Source of the DNA: Terriglobia bacterium
GTDB taxonomy: Bacteria; Acidobacteriota; Terriglobia; Terriglobales; Acidobacteriaceae
Reading direction: 5' to 3'
Length of the DNA: 47,872 bases
Assembly: GCA_020073665.1 (NCBI GenBank)
Contig: JAIQEU010000022.1
Location: 1-47,872 of the forward strand
Part shown: positions 19,331 through 27,672 of the stretch, piece by piece
Numbering within the stretch: the first letter of the stretch is position 1
Layout of the letters: every line of letters starts with the position of its first letter
Notes under the pieces: generated by a model
Databases searched by the model: none
The model's input: the letters and a program-made list of their open reading frames with translations, nothing else
Told to the model about the DNA's origin: nothing
Position numbers and translations under genes: made by a program

Positions 19331-19678
19331 ATGAATAGGAAATGGAAGAAATTGATTTTCATTGCTCCGCTGGCGATTCTCGGAATCCTGGTATTTATGG
19401 CCATCGGCGGCGAAGTAGTGCTGCTGTTGTGGAACTGGTTGATGCCGCCGCTCTTTGGCTGGCACCAGATAGCCTTCTGGCAGGCGCTTGGACTTCTGGC
19501 GCTGTGCCGGATCCTCTTCGGCGGACTGGGATGCCACCGTTCCGCTCGCTCCAATGTCCGTCGTCGCATGGAAGAGCGCTGCGAGTCCATGACTCCTGAG
19601 GAACGAGAACGATTCCGCCAAAGCATGCGCGAACGTTGGGGCTTCGGTCCATCCACCGGCGAGAGCAAGGGGCAATGA
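19331..19678 (+). CDS. Small membrane protein after the ECF sigma gene
   Basis: A 115-residue protein with two membrane segments, near residues 7-30 (LIFIAPLAILGILVFMAIGG) and 45-65 (IAFWQALGLLALCRILFGG). A basic cytoplasmic tail with RRRMEERCESMTPEERERF follows. The start is ATG 19331, 10 bp after the sigma factor stop; the upstream in-frame extension overlaps the sigma gene and is not real. Similar short proteins commonly follow ECF sigma genes in this phylum. A regulatory link is inferred from position only. Confidence 0.75.
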   Translation: MNRKWKKLIFIAPLAILGILVFMAIGGEVVLLLWNWLMPPLFGWHQIAFWQALGLLALCRILFGGLGCHRSARSNVRRRMEERCESMTPEERERFRQSMRERWGFGPSTGESKGQ

Positions 19679-19708
19679 AGCCATGTCGACAGGCGGCCCG
19701 GTAACCTC

Positions 19709-19785
19709 GACGCCGGGTGCCCCACCCTTCCCCGTCCTTTGGGGAGGGTGGGACTCACAGCGGTTGTCTGGGCCACCCCGCCTCA
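19709..19785. repeat. Family B hairpin repeat, copy 2
   Basis: It carries GGGTGCCCCACCC, a long stem of CCCACCCTTCCCC (19721-19733) against GGGGAGGGTGGG (19741-19752), and the flank TTGTCTGGGCCACCC also found at 27 and 28 kb. Lying between convergent genes, it may also act as a terminator-like structure. Confidence 0.8.
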
Positions 19786-19788
19786 GTT

Positions 19789-20937
19789 TTACAGGTCCGC
19801 TAAGCGGCAAATGAATCCCCATCCGCCACCGAGTTCGCTGACCGCCAGCACCAGTTCATTGCGGCCCTTCTTCAACGGAAGGTAGACGGCATCGTTTTCC
19901 GGGTTCATGATGCCAAGGAACCCGGGGTCGCGGAAACCCTGGGCGCTTCGGCCACGGTACAGAATCTTGCCATTCAGGAACACGCTGACGTCGTCGCTAT
20001 AACCGATGTAGAGTTTTCTCACCTGGTCGCGTTCGGAATCGATGCTCGTCCGCGCATACACGACCTTCATCCCCGGCTGGGGTTCCAGGCGCTTGGAAAA
20101 GTCGCCCTGAAACGTGACCATGGGATGCGGGGCCTCGCGATAACGATAGATAACCACAAAGCCGGGCGGCTCCGCCTCCACATCCTGCCAACGTATGGCA
20201 TCGCTCTCGGACGGCGAGAGCGGACGCTCCAGACTCCTTGTCAGCGCATCATACGCAGGCGACAGGCTCCACCTGGTCAGAGTGCTCGGCGCCATCGGCG
20301 GCAGGTGTCGCTCCCAGGCCGCATCGGGCGTTGTCCGTACCTCGAAATTCGAGAAATAGGTCTCGCCTGTCAGGTCAAATAGGGCCACCTGGCCTTTCTG
20401 AACGCCGCTTTTCAGATCGTTCATCACTAGCGCGGGCTTCTCCATGTCCTTGACATACAGCTTGGCCTGCGCGCCGGTGACTTCCAGGCGCAGGTGGAAC
20501 CAGGCATCTTTTGGGATATCGACCGCGCCGGTGAAGCCCGGACCGTTGTAGATTTGCCAGTTCCGGCCGGTATTGAGAACCGGCGTATATTGCATGGCGT
20601 CGGGAAGCCCAGACTTGTGCTGGCGGAGATAGACCTCTTCGTAGTTGGCGCCGTCGTTGCCGATGCGAAAGTCAAAGCCGAAGAACCCTCGTTTTGCGGG
20701 GGTGGCGACATCCACGTCGATCACGCCGTCGCGCATTTCAAAGTCCTTCAAAACCGCCGCTCCGCCATCGAGGTAGAGGCACTTGCGGCCTTGATATTCA
20801 GCCGCTTTGGCTTGTCCTTGTAGATCCCAGCGCGGGGAGTCCGCGGGAACGGAGAGCGTCTGCGAATGGGCTGCGGACTGAAAGAGAAGAACAAGTGCAC
20901 AAACAGCGAGATGTCGAAGCCTGGCTTGCCTGCACAT
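19789..20937 (-). CDS. Secreted LamG/DUF1080-like protein
   Basis: A 382-residue exported protein. The frame is open to 21120, but the first 61 residues are translated family B repeat, so ATG 20937 with its signal peptide (ARLRHLAVCALVLLFQSAAHS) is the real start. Residues about 35-190 look like a concanavalin-type jelly roll (MRDGVIDVDVATPAKRGFFG, then DAWFHLRLEVTGAQAKLYV), as in DUF1080/LamG proteins that bind or hydrolyse sugars. The second half has a second beta module with DDVSVFLNGKILYRG, like a galactose-binding fold. No catalytic residues can be named. It stands alone. Confidence 0.75.
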   Translation of the reverse strand: MCRQARLRHLAVCALVLLFQSAAHSQTLSVPADSPRWDLQGQAKAAEYQGRKCLYLDGGAAVLKDFEMRDGVIDVDVATPAKRGFFGFDFRIGNDGANYEEVYLRQHKSGLPDAMQYTPVLNTGRNWQIYNGPGFTGAVDIPKDAWFHLRLEVTGAQAKLYVKDMEKPALVMNDLKSGVQKGQVALFDLTGETYFSNFEVRTTPDAAWERHLPPMAPSTLTRWSLSPAYDALTRSLERPLSPSESDAIRWQDVEAEPPGFVVIYRYREAPHPMVTFQGDFSKRLEPQPGMKVVYARTSIDSERDQVRKLYIGYSDDVSVFLNGKILYRGRSAQGFRDPGFLGIMNPENDAVYLPLKKGRNELVLAVSELGGGWGFICRLADL

Positions 20938-21037
20938 AGGTGAACGGTGATTCCGGAACCTCTTGCCTTGCTTGCGATTGGTCTTAAGACTCGAACATGT
21001 AGACGACTTGACCAGAGAATCGTAAGCAGGGCGCCGG

Positions 21038-21160
21038 GAAAAAGCCGGGCGCTCCACCCTTCCCCGTTTTCTAGGGGAGGGTGGAATTCCACAACTCTCC
21101 CGCGTGGGAATTTTCTCCACCCCTTTCGCGGCTTTCGGAAGGTGGGGATCCCCGTTTGCT
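21038..21160. repeat. Family B hairpin repeats, copy 3
   Basis: The first hairpin pairs TCCACCCTTCCCC (21053-21065) with GGGGAGGGTGGA (21074-21085). A second, weaker one follows at about 21116-21150 (CCACCCCTTTCG against GGAAGGTGGGG). The block lies upstream of the secreted LamG-like gene and creates its spurious N-terminal extension. Confidence 0.7.
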
Positions 21161-21256
21161 TCGTAAAGCTCCGTTTGTCAACCCCGTATCCTTTTGCCTC
21201 CCATTTTCGTCCTAGAAATAGACCGACTGCGGGCTTCGGTCGAAGGAGGTCCGGAT

Positions 21257-21544
21257 ATGACTATCGTCAAGCGCATTAGTCCAGGTTCGGCGTTCAAGGT
21301 AGCCCTGGTTTCGTACGCGATCCTGGGATTCATTGCTGGTGTCTTCTGCAGCCTGATCGCCCTGACCGGAGTCTCGTTTGCCCCCCATGCGCACCTGCCG
21401 TTCGCAGGCGCGATTGGCTTGTTCGCCGTGATCGTGTGCCCCATCGTGTACGGGTTAATCGGCGGCATCGCCGCGGTGATCGGGGCGCTGCTCTACAACC
21501 TCGCCGCCAGTTGGGTCGGCGGACTTGAAGTGGACATCAGTTAA
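21257..21544 (+). CDS. Small membrane protein, DUF3566-like
   Basis: A 95-residue protein with two or three membrane segments (VALVSYAILGFIAGVFCSLIAL, IGLFAVIVCPIVYGLIGGI, AAVIGALLYNLAASWVGG). It ends in GGLEVDI, a closing pattern seen in DUF3566-type proteins. GGAGG with good spacing precedes ATG 21257. It is followed 52 bp later by a DUF2892 protein and then an ECF sigma factor, all on one strand. The role is unknown. Confidence 0.7.
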   Translation: MTIVKRISPGSAFKVALVSYAILGFIAGVFCSLIALTGVSFAPHAHLPFAGAIGLFAVIVCPIVYGLIGGIAAVIGALLYNLAASWVGGLEVDIS

Positions 21545-21596
21545 ACGCTCGTCATGGATGCAGGTTTTGTGGCAACTGAAAGGAGCAGGTGAAGCT

Positions 21597-21938
21597 ATGT
21601 TCCGTCGCAATGTTGGAGGGGTGGACCGAGTGTTGCGAGTGACGCTGGGTACGATTCTTTTTGTCGCTGGGTTGTTCTTGCTTACCGGAAAAATCAGCCT
21701 GGGCGTGACCCTCGTCGTGGTCGGTTTGCTGGCCCTGCTGACCGGGATTATCAGGTTCTGTGCGTTGTACATTCCGTTTGGCATCTCGACCGCACGATCC
21801 GGAGAGCAACGGATGATGCAGATGTGCGACTGTGCGGCCTGGATGAAAGAAATGCAGAACAGGCCCAACGTCACCGGGCAGAATGCCGCATCCGACAAAA
21901 AAGACGCCGAGGCCGTTTCCACGGGTCGCCACGCCTGA
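21597..21938 (+). CDS. DUF2892 (YgaP-type) membrane protein
   Basis: A 113-residue protein with the DUF2892 pattern: RRNVGGVDRVLRVTLGTILF at the start, a first membrane helix, then VTLVVVGLLALLTGIIRFC and LYIPFGIST. Relatives include the membrane part of the rhodanese YgaP. A hydrophilic tail with MCDCAAWMKEMQ follows, with a CxC pair. AGGAG lies 11 nt before ATG 21597; the frame upstream overlaps the preceding gene. It sits between a DUF3566-like gene and an ECF sigma gene. Confidence 0.8.
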   Translation: MFRRNVGGVDRVLRVTLGTILFVAGLFLLTGKISLGVTLVVVGLLALLTGIIRFCALYIPFGISTARSGEQRMMQMCDCAAWMKEMQNRPNVTGQNAASDKKDAEAVSTGRHA

Positions 21939-22045
21939 AGACAGGCATGCGGGGTGCAGCGGTGCCCGCTGTCTTGCCCAGCCAGTCACACGCAACCGTG
22001 ATTGCGGTCGCGGATTTTGCTCGGCTGTCGGGAGAGAATAGCTGT

Positions 22046-22618
22046 ATGGCGCCGGTATGCGAACCCGTTGACGCGGGGGCTCTCTTCGAGACCTACCACG
22101 ATCGCATTTATTGCTACCTGCTGCACATGGTTAAGAATCCCGCCGAAGCCGAGGATCTTACCCAGGAAACTTTTCTCCGCGCCCATCGTCACGCGGATGC
22201 TCTCCGCGATTCGCAAGCGGTTCGCGGCTGGCTGTATCGCATTGCCACCCACGCCTGTCTCGATCGCTTCCGCCAGCGCCAACCGCAGGTTTCGCTCGAC
22301 AACGAAGAGGGCGGGGAGCGGGTGAACGCGGCAGTTTCGAAGGCTCCCTCGGCTCTTGAGATCGCGGAGCGGAAGGAAACCAGCGCCTGCGTGCAACGCT
22401 GCTTGGATTTCCTGCCCGATAAGTACCGCGCCGTGATCCTGCTGCACGAAGCCCATTCCCTCACCGCCCCCGAGATCGCCGAGCTTCTGGGGGTAAGAGT
22501 GACCACCGTGAAAATCCGCCTGCATCGCGCTCGCCGTGGCCTGCAACAAGTCATGGAACGCGGGTGCGCCGTCTCCAGTGACAACCAGGGCCTGCCCGTC
22601 TGCCAGCCCAAATCCTAA
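22046..22618 (+). CDS. ECF-family RNA polymerase sigma factor
   Basis: A 190-residue sigma factor. Region 2 is visible in FETYHDRIYCYLLHMVKNPA through AEDLTQETFLRAHRHAD and RGWLYRIATHACLDRFR, and region 4 in LPDKYRAVILLHEAHSLTA with PEIAELLGVRVTTVKIRLHR. GGGAGA precedes ATG 22046, and the upstream in-frame extension overlaps the DUF2892 gene. CVQRC and a Cys-rich tail (RGCAVSSDNQGLPVC) are present; whether they sense redox is unknown. No anti-sigma gene follows. Confidence 0.9.
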   Translation: MAPVCEPVDAGALFETYHDRIYCYLLHMVKNPAEAEDLTQETFLRAHRHADALRDSQAVRGWLYRIATHACLDRFRQRQPQVSLDNEEGGERVNAAVSKAPSALEIAERKETSACVQRCLDFLPDKYRAVILLHEAHSLTAPEIAELLGVRVTTVKIRLHRARRGLQQVMERGCAVSSDNQGLPVCQPKS

Positions 22619-22681
22619 GCCCGCACTTCGTCCTCCGCTGACTTGGCAAATCCCAAACCGCTGGAGTACGCTTTGCCTCTT

Positions 22682-24793
22682 ATGAAAATTCAGAACTGTT
22701 TCACGCTCCTACTGCGTGTCGCCTCGTCGTGCTTGATCGCGTTGGCCATTTGTCTTCCCACTCCAGCGTGGACAGCCGGCTTCACCCTGGAGCAAGTCAT
22801 GAGCTCTCCCTTTCCTGCGAACCTCGTGGCCGCTTCCCACAGCGGGCGGATTGCCTGGGTCTTCGACGCCAAGGGCATGAGAAACATCTGGGTGGCGGAT
22901 GCCCCCAACTTCGCGGCCCGCCAGGTTACCCACTACAGCGCTGACGACGGCGATCCCATCGCCAGCCTGCGCATCACTGCCGACGGCCGCACCCTGGTCT
23001 ATGTGCGTGGCAGCGAGACCAACGAAGCCGGACGCGTCGCCGACCCCACCAGCGGCGTGTGGGAGCGCAAGCAGCAGGTCTGGGCGACCGAAGTGGAGGG
23101 CGCGGCTCCGCGCTTGCTGGGCGAGATGGGTTGCGGCGAGGAAGGCTGCGAGGATGTGCAACTTTCTCCCGACGGCCAATTCGCCGTCTGGGCCAAGCAA
23201 AAACAGTTGTGGATCGCCCCGGTTTCGGGCGCGACTCCGGCGCATCAACTCACCGGCCTGCGAGGCACCAATGCCAGCCCGCGGTGGTCTCCCGATGGAC
23301 ACGAGATCGCCTTCGTCAGCGACCGCGATGATCACAGCCTGGTCGCTATCTACGATTTTGGCCGCGACAACGTGCGCTACCTCGCGCCCAGCGTCGATCG
23401 CGACATCATGCCGCGCTGGTCTCCCGACGGGCGGCGCATTGCGTTTGTCCGCCTGCCCGGCAAAGAAGAGAAACTCCCGCTTATTCCCGAACGCCCGACA
23501 CCCTGGGCTATTTGGATGGCGGATGCGGCCAGTGGGAGTGCCCGCGAAATCTGGCACAGCGGCAACCAGCCCAACGATTCCTTCCCCGAACTGACCGCGG
23601 ATGCTTCCTTCTTATTCGCCGGCAGCGATCGCCTGGTTTTTGCCTCCGAGCAGGACGGCTGGAACCACCTGTACTCGCTTGCAGCAACGGGCGGCGCACC
23701 CGCGCTGCTTACCCCCGGCCAATTTGAAGTGGAAGATGTTGCCCTCAGCGCCGATCAGAAGTCGGTGCTGTACTCCTCCAATCAGGACGACGTAGACCGC
23801 CGCCACCTCTGGCGCGTCGCCCTCGAGGGAGGCAAACCTCAACCCCTCACCCGGGGCGAGACCATGGAATGGACCCCGGTCGAAGTCGCCGGCCAGATTG
23901 TGTGTCTCGGTTCCACCGCCACCATCCCCGCCATGCCCTATCGCGTCACCGCCCAGGGCAGGGAAATGCTCGCCGCCGCTGCCTTGCCCGCCGACTTTCC
24001 CTCGTCACAACTGGTCGTCCCCAAGCAAGTAGTATTCAAAAGCGAAGACGGCCTCGACATCCACGGCCAACTCTTCACACCCACCGCCCGAACCGCCCCC
24101 GGCCCAGCGCTCATCTTCATGCACGGCGGCCCCATTCGCCAAATGATGCTCGGCTTCCACTACATGGACTACTACCACAACGCTTATGCCATGAATCAGT
24201 ATCTGGCTAGCCAGGGCTATGTCGTGCTGTCGGTGAACTATCGCTTGGGAATCATGTATGGGCGGGCATTCCGCGAGGCGCCGAATGCCAGTTGGCGCGG
24301 CGCTGCTGAATATAAGGATATCGTTGCCGGCGCAAAGTTTTTGCGAACCCTGCCCACGGTGGATGCCAGGAAGATCGGACTGTGGGGTGGTTCCTACGGC
24401 GGGTATTTGACCGCGCTGGGCCTGGCTCGCAACTCGGATCTGTTCGCCGCCGGAGTTGATTTTCACGGCGTGCACGATTGGTCCGTGTTCTTACCCAGCG
24501 GGCAAAATCATCCTGCGGCTCCGGATGCCAAAGAGGCGGAGAAGTTGGCCTTCGAATCTTCGCCCAATGCCGCGGTGTCGACCTGGAAGTCTCCGGTGCT
24601 GCTGATCCACGGCGACGACGACCGCAACGTCCCCTTCGAGCAAACCGTGGACCTGGTGCAACGGCTGCGGGAGAACCACGTACCTTTCGAGGAATTGATC
24701 TTCCCCGATGAAATCCACGGTTTTCTGATGTGGAAGAGCTGGGTGCGAGCCTATACGGCGACTAGCGAGTTTTTTGGCCGCACGTTGAAGTAA
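22682..24793 (+). CDS. S9-family (DPP IV / acylaminoacyl-type) serine peptidase
   Basis: A 703-residue exported peptidase. A signal peptide (LLLRVASSCLIALAICLPTP) leads into a WD40-like beta-propeller with TolB-type repeats (RWSPDGHEIAFVSDRDD, RWSPDGRRIAFVRLPGK). The C-terminal alpha/beta hydrolase carries the catalytic triad: Ser571 in GGSYGG, Asp647 in HGDDDRNVP and His679 in DEIHGF. The oxyanion tyrosine is probably in SVNYRLG. The better start is ATG 22682, not the upstream TTG 22643. It probably trims short peptides in the periplasm. The hairpins after 24870 may help end its transcript. Confidence 0.93.
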   Translation: MKIQNCFTLLLRVASSCLIALAICLPTPAWTAGFTLEQVMSSPFPANLVAASHSGRIAWVFDAKGMRNIWVADAPNFAARQVTHYSADDGDPIASLRITADGRTLVYVRGSETNEAGRVADPTSGVWERKQQVWATEVEGAAPRLLGEMGCGEEGCEDVQLSPDGQFAVWAKQKQLWIAPVSGATPAHQLTGLRGTNASPRWSPDGHEIAFVSDRDDHSLVAIYDFGRDNVRYLAPSVDRDIMPRWSPDGRRIAFVRLPGKEEKLPLIPERPTPWAIWMADAASGSAREIWHSGNQPNDSFPELTADASFLFAGSDRLVFASEQDGWNHLYSLAATGGAPALLTPGQFEVEDVALSADQKSVLYSSNQDDVDRRHLWRVALEGGKPQPLTRGETMEWTPVEVAGQIVCLGSTATIPAMPYRVTAQGREMLAAAALPADFPSSQLVVPKQVVFKSEDGLDIHGQLFTPTARTAPGPALIFMHGGPIRQMMLGFHYMDYYHNAYAMNQYLASQGYVVLSVNYRLGIMYGRAFREAPNASWRGAAEYKDIVAGAKFLRTLPTVDARKIGLWGGSYGGYLTALGLARNSDLFAAGVDFHGVHDWSVFLPSGQNHPAAPDAKEAEKLAFESSPNAAVSTWKSPVLLIHGDDDRNVPFEQTVDLVQRLRENHVPFEELIFPDEIHGFLMWKSWVRAYTATSEFFGRTLK

Positions 24794-24873
24794 GACTGCC
24801 CTTGGGAGGACGAGGCTCTGCCCCGTCCGGCCGGCTCGCCAAGTTCCACAGGGACACCCGAAAGTCCTGAACG

Positions 24874-24893
24874 GGCATCGCTTTAGCGATGCC
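24874..24893. repeat. Hairpin GGCATCGC-TTTA-GCGATGCC
   Basis: A perfect 8-bp stem with a 4-nt loop, 80 bp after the S9 peptidase stop. There is no T-run, so it is not a standard intrinsic terminator. It may stabilise the 3' end of the message or be another small dispersed repeat. Confidence 0.5.
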
Positions 24894-24918
24894 GAAACCT
24901 GGAAGCCGTTATCTACCA

Positions 24919-24970
24919 ACCGCCCACCGGTTAGGGCGGTCAATAGTGTAATGACAATTTATCAACAATT
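24919..24970 (+). repeat. Family A repeat, right half only (copy 6)
   Basis: The sequence TCAATAGTGTAATGACAATTTATCAACAATT matches the right arm with few changes. Upstream there is an unrelated hairpin (ACCGCCC...GGGCGGT) instead of the left arm. The orientation is the same as the other copies. Confidence 0.6.
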
Positions 24971-25044
24971 GAACTCGCGCAGGCCGGGCCCGGTAACCCT
25001 CACCTTCCGAAATGGACTAGGGAATCGCGACCCGATTCGGTGGC

Positions 25045-25080
25045 TTCGCCTGCCGCCGGACGGGCCGGTCGGCAGGCGAA
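25045..25080. terminator. Strong hairpin between convergent genes
   Basis: TTCGCCTGCCG (25045-25055) pairs perfectly with CGGCAGGCGAA (25070-25080) across 14 nt, 27 bp before the end of the minus-strand beta-helix gene. No T-run follows, so termination is only likely, not certain. Confidence 0.45.
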
Positions 25081-25106
25081 CAAGTTAAGCCGGGTTCCAA
25101 CGGCCT

Positions 25107-26573
25107 TCACTTCTTATAACCCGGCAGCAGGATTCTGTTGTTGGTGCCGTTGTCGACTGCGGTCCCAGACGTTCCAACAATCAGGTTGCCCGAAGAGAGG
25201 ATATCCAGAAAATAGGTTGGGGCCCACGCGGGGATACTGTGCCTCAGGTCGACGTTCATGAGCAATTTGCAATTGCTGGCGTTATTCAGAAGCACCAGGG
25301 GTGCTGCGTAGGTGCCTGCGAACCAGTTCCACCTCATCAGTGCTCCGCTCAAGCTGTTCCCCGTGATGCTGGCTTGTCCATTCCCGTATAGTCCATCCTC
25401 AAAGACCAAGTTCCAATCAATTGTTACGCCTTCCCGCGGCCCGATTACGCTCTCAGTCTGGATGGCACTTACGCTGCAATCAATGAACGTGTTTCCCACG
25501 ATCCTCGGTCCCGGCGTTGGTGCGATTGCTACAAGATCCCAAAGTCCGTAGACCAAACTGTTCTGTACCACATTCCTTTCTACGCGCGGTTGGCCGCCAT
25601 AGTTGTCAATTAACAACAGTCCTCCCGCCAGGATGACGTCCGAAAATGTGCCGTCGTGTTTCCTCCCAATATTTTGGATGTAGTTCCCTTTCATCGTCAC
25701 GGTCGCATTGGTGGCTAATGACCCCAGGCCGTAGCACTCGCCCCAATGCGTGTTGATGGACTCTGTGCCTGCGTCATCGACCACGTTGTCCTCAAGATCG
25801 ATGTTGCCTGTGATCGCCGGATACACAAAGGGTGCATAGGCAAGACCGCCTCCGACAGCGGCGACTGCAACGTGGGTCGCAGTGAACAGCCCGTTGCCAT
25901 GGACCAACCCGCCAAACTGCACACTGCGGAATACGTTGCCAATCACCGTGATGTTTTGCCCCGCGGTGGCCTTCACCCCGTAGTGCTTCGGCGAATCGAA
26001 GTAGATGTTCTTGACCGTTGCGCTCACGTTTTGAAATGGCAGCGCATACCGGATTTGCGGCCCCGCGTATCCGGGTTCCGGCCCGGTATCGCGGTAGTCG
26101 ATTAAGCCTGCCGCGTCCTGCGGAAAGTACTCCGTGCCGTAATCCACTCCGTCCGTACCGTCAGGTTGCGTCCGCGTTACGTTCCCGTCCCAGCCGATCC
26201 AAAACGGTGGCATGCCGTTCTTCACGACCGTCAGCAGATTCCCCCTCTTGTCCTTGACACCCAAAATCGTCACGTTCTCTTTATAAATAAACACTGTACT
26301 CTTACCCTTCACGTCTTGAGCGGCACCAGCTCTCCCCGGAACGATGATGTGGTTGCCCGAATCGGTTCCGAAGTCGAATGTCCCTTTCAGGAGGACCGTC
26401 CCGCCCTGATCGACGGCGTATTGAACAGCCGGGACGTCGATGAGCGGGTTTCCCGTCCCAACCACAACGGTCGTGGGAGTGCCCTGATTGTTTCGGCCTT
26501 GTGCCGGAAGCGTGCTGGATATGAGAAAAAAGGCCACCATGGCTATGATTAGCGCTGTCCATGTCTTTTTCAT
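25107..26573 (-). CDS. Secreted right-handed beta-helix protein
   Basis: A 488-residue exported protein. GGAGA precedes ATG 26573, and a signal peptide (LIIAMVAFFLISSTLPAQG) follows. The mature part begins like pectate-lyase-type folds (VPAVQYAVDQGGTVLLKGTF), with repeated short strands such as VSATVKNIYFD, ITVIGNVFRSVQFGG, VTMKGNYIQNIG and RIVGNTFIDCSVSAIQTE. Such folds bind or cleave polysaccharides at the cell surface. No lyase residues can be identified with confidence, so the activity is open. It stands alone, with about 275 bp of upstream DNA before family A copy 7 that may hold its promoter. Confidence 0.8.
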   Translation of the reverse strand: MKKTWTALIIAMVAFFLISSTLPAQGRNNQGTPTTVVVGTGNPLIDVPAVQYAVDQGGTVLLKGTFDFGTDSGNHIIVPGRAGAAQDVKGKSTVFIYKENVTILGVKDKRGNLLTVVKNGMPPFWIGWDGNVTRTQPDGTDGVDYGTEYFPQDAAGLIDYRDTGPEPGYAGPQIRYALPFQNVSATVKNIYFDSPKHYGVKATAGQNITVIGNVFRSVQFGGLVHGNGLFTATHVAVAAVGGGLAYAPFVYPAITGNIDLEDNVVDDAGTESINTHWGECYGLGSLATNATVTMKGNYIQNIGRKHDGTFSDVILAGGLLLIDNYGGQPRVERNVVQNSLVYGLWDLVAIAPTPGPRIVGNTFIDCSVSAIQTESVIGPREGVTIDWNLVFEDGLYGNGQASITGNSLSGALMRWNWFAGTYAAPLVLLNNASNCKLLMNVDLRHSIPAWAPTYFLDILSSGNLIVGTSGTAVDNGTNNRILLPGYKK

Positions 26574-26849
26574 GTGTTCTCCTTTATCTCAGCGTTTCCC
26601 AGACTGGAAATAGTAGCTTGGGGTAGTTCGTGCGGGCCTGGCCATGATCTGCAGTTGAGCGAGGAACGCCTGGCCCGCTCAATGGATTGCTGCCTCTTCC
26701 TGAATCTTCGTCGTTCTCAACTGTGGTGGTGCAAGAAAATCGTCAAAACGTAAGCTGTTAGTTCCCGAATTGGAAACATAGGGACATCTTCCCGCGTTCC
26801 AACCGAACGTCAGGGGAATCGTTGGAACCCCGGATGTGAGAATAAGATG

Positions 26850-26937
26850 GTTGATGAAATCAGGCGTTTACACCGGCTTGCGCCGTTTGTTCGCCGGAAA
26901 ACCGGTCAATGAGTGTAATGGCGATTTTTCAACAGTT
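26850..26937 (+). repeat. Family A palindromic repeat, copy 7
   Basis: The left arm GTTGATGAAATCAGGCG continues into TTTACACCGG, where the usual CTCATTGAC is replaced. The right arm is the best match to consensus: GTCAATGAGTGTAATGGCG then ATTTTTCAACAGTT. The loop holds its own hairpin (CCGGCTTGCGCC... TTCGCCGGAAAACCGG). Confidence 0.85.
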
Positions 26938-27056
26938 AGCCGAAAGTAACGTGGCGCGTTGATCTGGCGTCTGGTTATCAGGCACAGGACCGCGGGATCG
27001 GGCGGTGGAGAGGTTTGGAGACGGGAGTGGTGAGACTCGCCCACTCATTCGCAAAG

Positions 27057-27298
27057 CGCGCGAATAAATGGGGCACCCTCCGCGATTGTCTGGGCCACCC
27101 GGCGGGTGGCCCACCTTTGCGCTTTTTGCAAAGGCCGGGTGCCCCATCCTTCGCGCTTTTTGCGAAGGGTGGGATTCCACGGACCTCTCTCGCTTGGGAT
27201 TTCCCCCTTAATGCTAGGGGCCGTCGTCCCGAAGCTGCACCGGCGATCCCCAGCACCCACCCTTTTCGCAAACTACGCGAAAAGGATGGGGCACCCGG
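27057..27298. repeat. Family B hairpin repeats, copy 4 (composite)
   Basis: A cluster of hairpins: GGGCCACCC-GGC-GGGTGGCCC, CCTTTGC-GCTTTTT-GCAAAGG, CCTTCGC-GCTTTTT-GCGAAGG, and in inverted arrangement CTTTTCGC-AAACTA-CGCGAAAAG. The flanks GGGTGCCCCA, TGGGGCACCC and ATTGTCTGGGCCACCC recur. It abuts the truncated minus-strand gene fragment at 27299-27523. Overlapping open frames here are translated repeat, not genes. Confidence 0.85.
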
Positions 27299-27523
27299 CG
27301 TACGCTCCCGATCCCTGGAAACAAGCCTTGCTGCTGTTAACGCAAACCACTCTTCGCTAGAGCGCACGCTCGCAATGAGCGGCAGTTCTCCACCCAGTTC
27401 ACTTCGAAGTTGCGATACCGTGTGAACTGGCCATTCATCGATCGTCTTTGTTCGTTCTCCGCTTCCGCCTTTGTCTTGAAAGATACGGAGAAGTCGCCCG
27501 GGAGAGATCACATGCAGCCCCAA
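27299..27523 (-). pseudogene. 5' gene fragment cut by a family B repeat
   Basis: A protein-like stretch of about 75 residues (GRLLRIFQDKGGSGERTK, then HTVSQLRSELGGELPLIASV and SSEEWFALTAARLVSRD) breaks into family B repeat after RERT. The strand pattern 'ELPLIASVRSSEEWFALTAARLV' split over two lines of sense is reminiscent of bacterial PH-like domains. No intact continuation is seen. The start is uncertain (TTG 27523 or the GTG four codons later). Confidence 0.4.
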
Positions 27524-27562
27524 CGAATAGACCTAGTTAAGATGGTTTGATCACTTATTCGG

Positions 27563-27660
27563 TGTGGCCCACCTTTGCGCTTTTTGCAAAGGTGAGGCAT
27601 CGGAACGCAGGCAGTTAGGGATTCCCACCTTTCGAAACCCGCGAAAGGCGGGCCACCCGC
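27563..27660. repeat. Family B hairpin repeats, copy 5
   Basis: It contains GTGGCCCACCTTTGC-GCTTTTT-GCAAAGGT and, in the second part, CCCACCTTTCG-AAACCCG-CGAAAGGCGGG with GGGCCACCC. It ends close to the stop codon of the PEP-CTERM gene. Confidence 0.8.
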
Positions 27661-27672
27661 GAACGCCAGCGC

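Noticed and set aside
20938-21120. 61-residue N-terminal extension of the LamG-like protein
   Set aside because: It is translated family B repeat; a normal signal peptide starts at 20937.
26978-27425. Overlapping frames on both strands in the 27 kb repeat block
   Set aside because: Their sequences (for example HPAFAKSAKVGHP) are translations of family B repeats. Only the 27299-27523 part looks like protein.
27057-27660. CRISPR array
   Set aside because: The hairpins share loops and flanks but differ in stem sequence and spacing, there are no uniform spacers and no cas genes.
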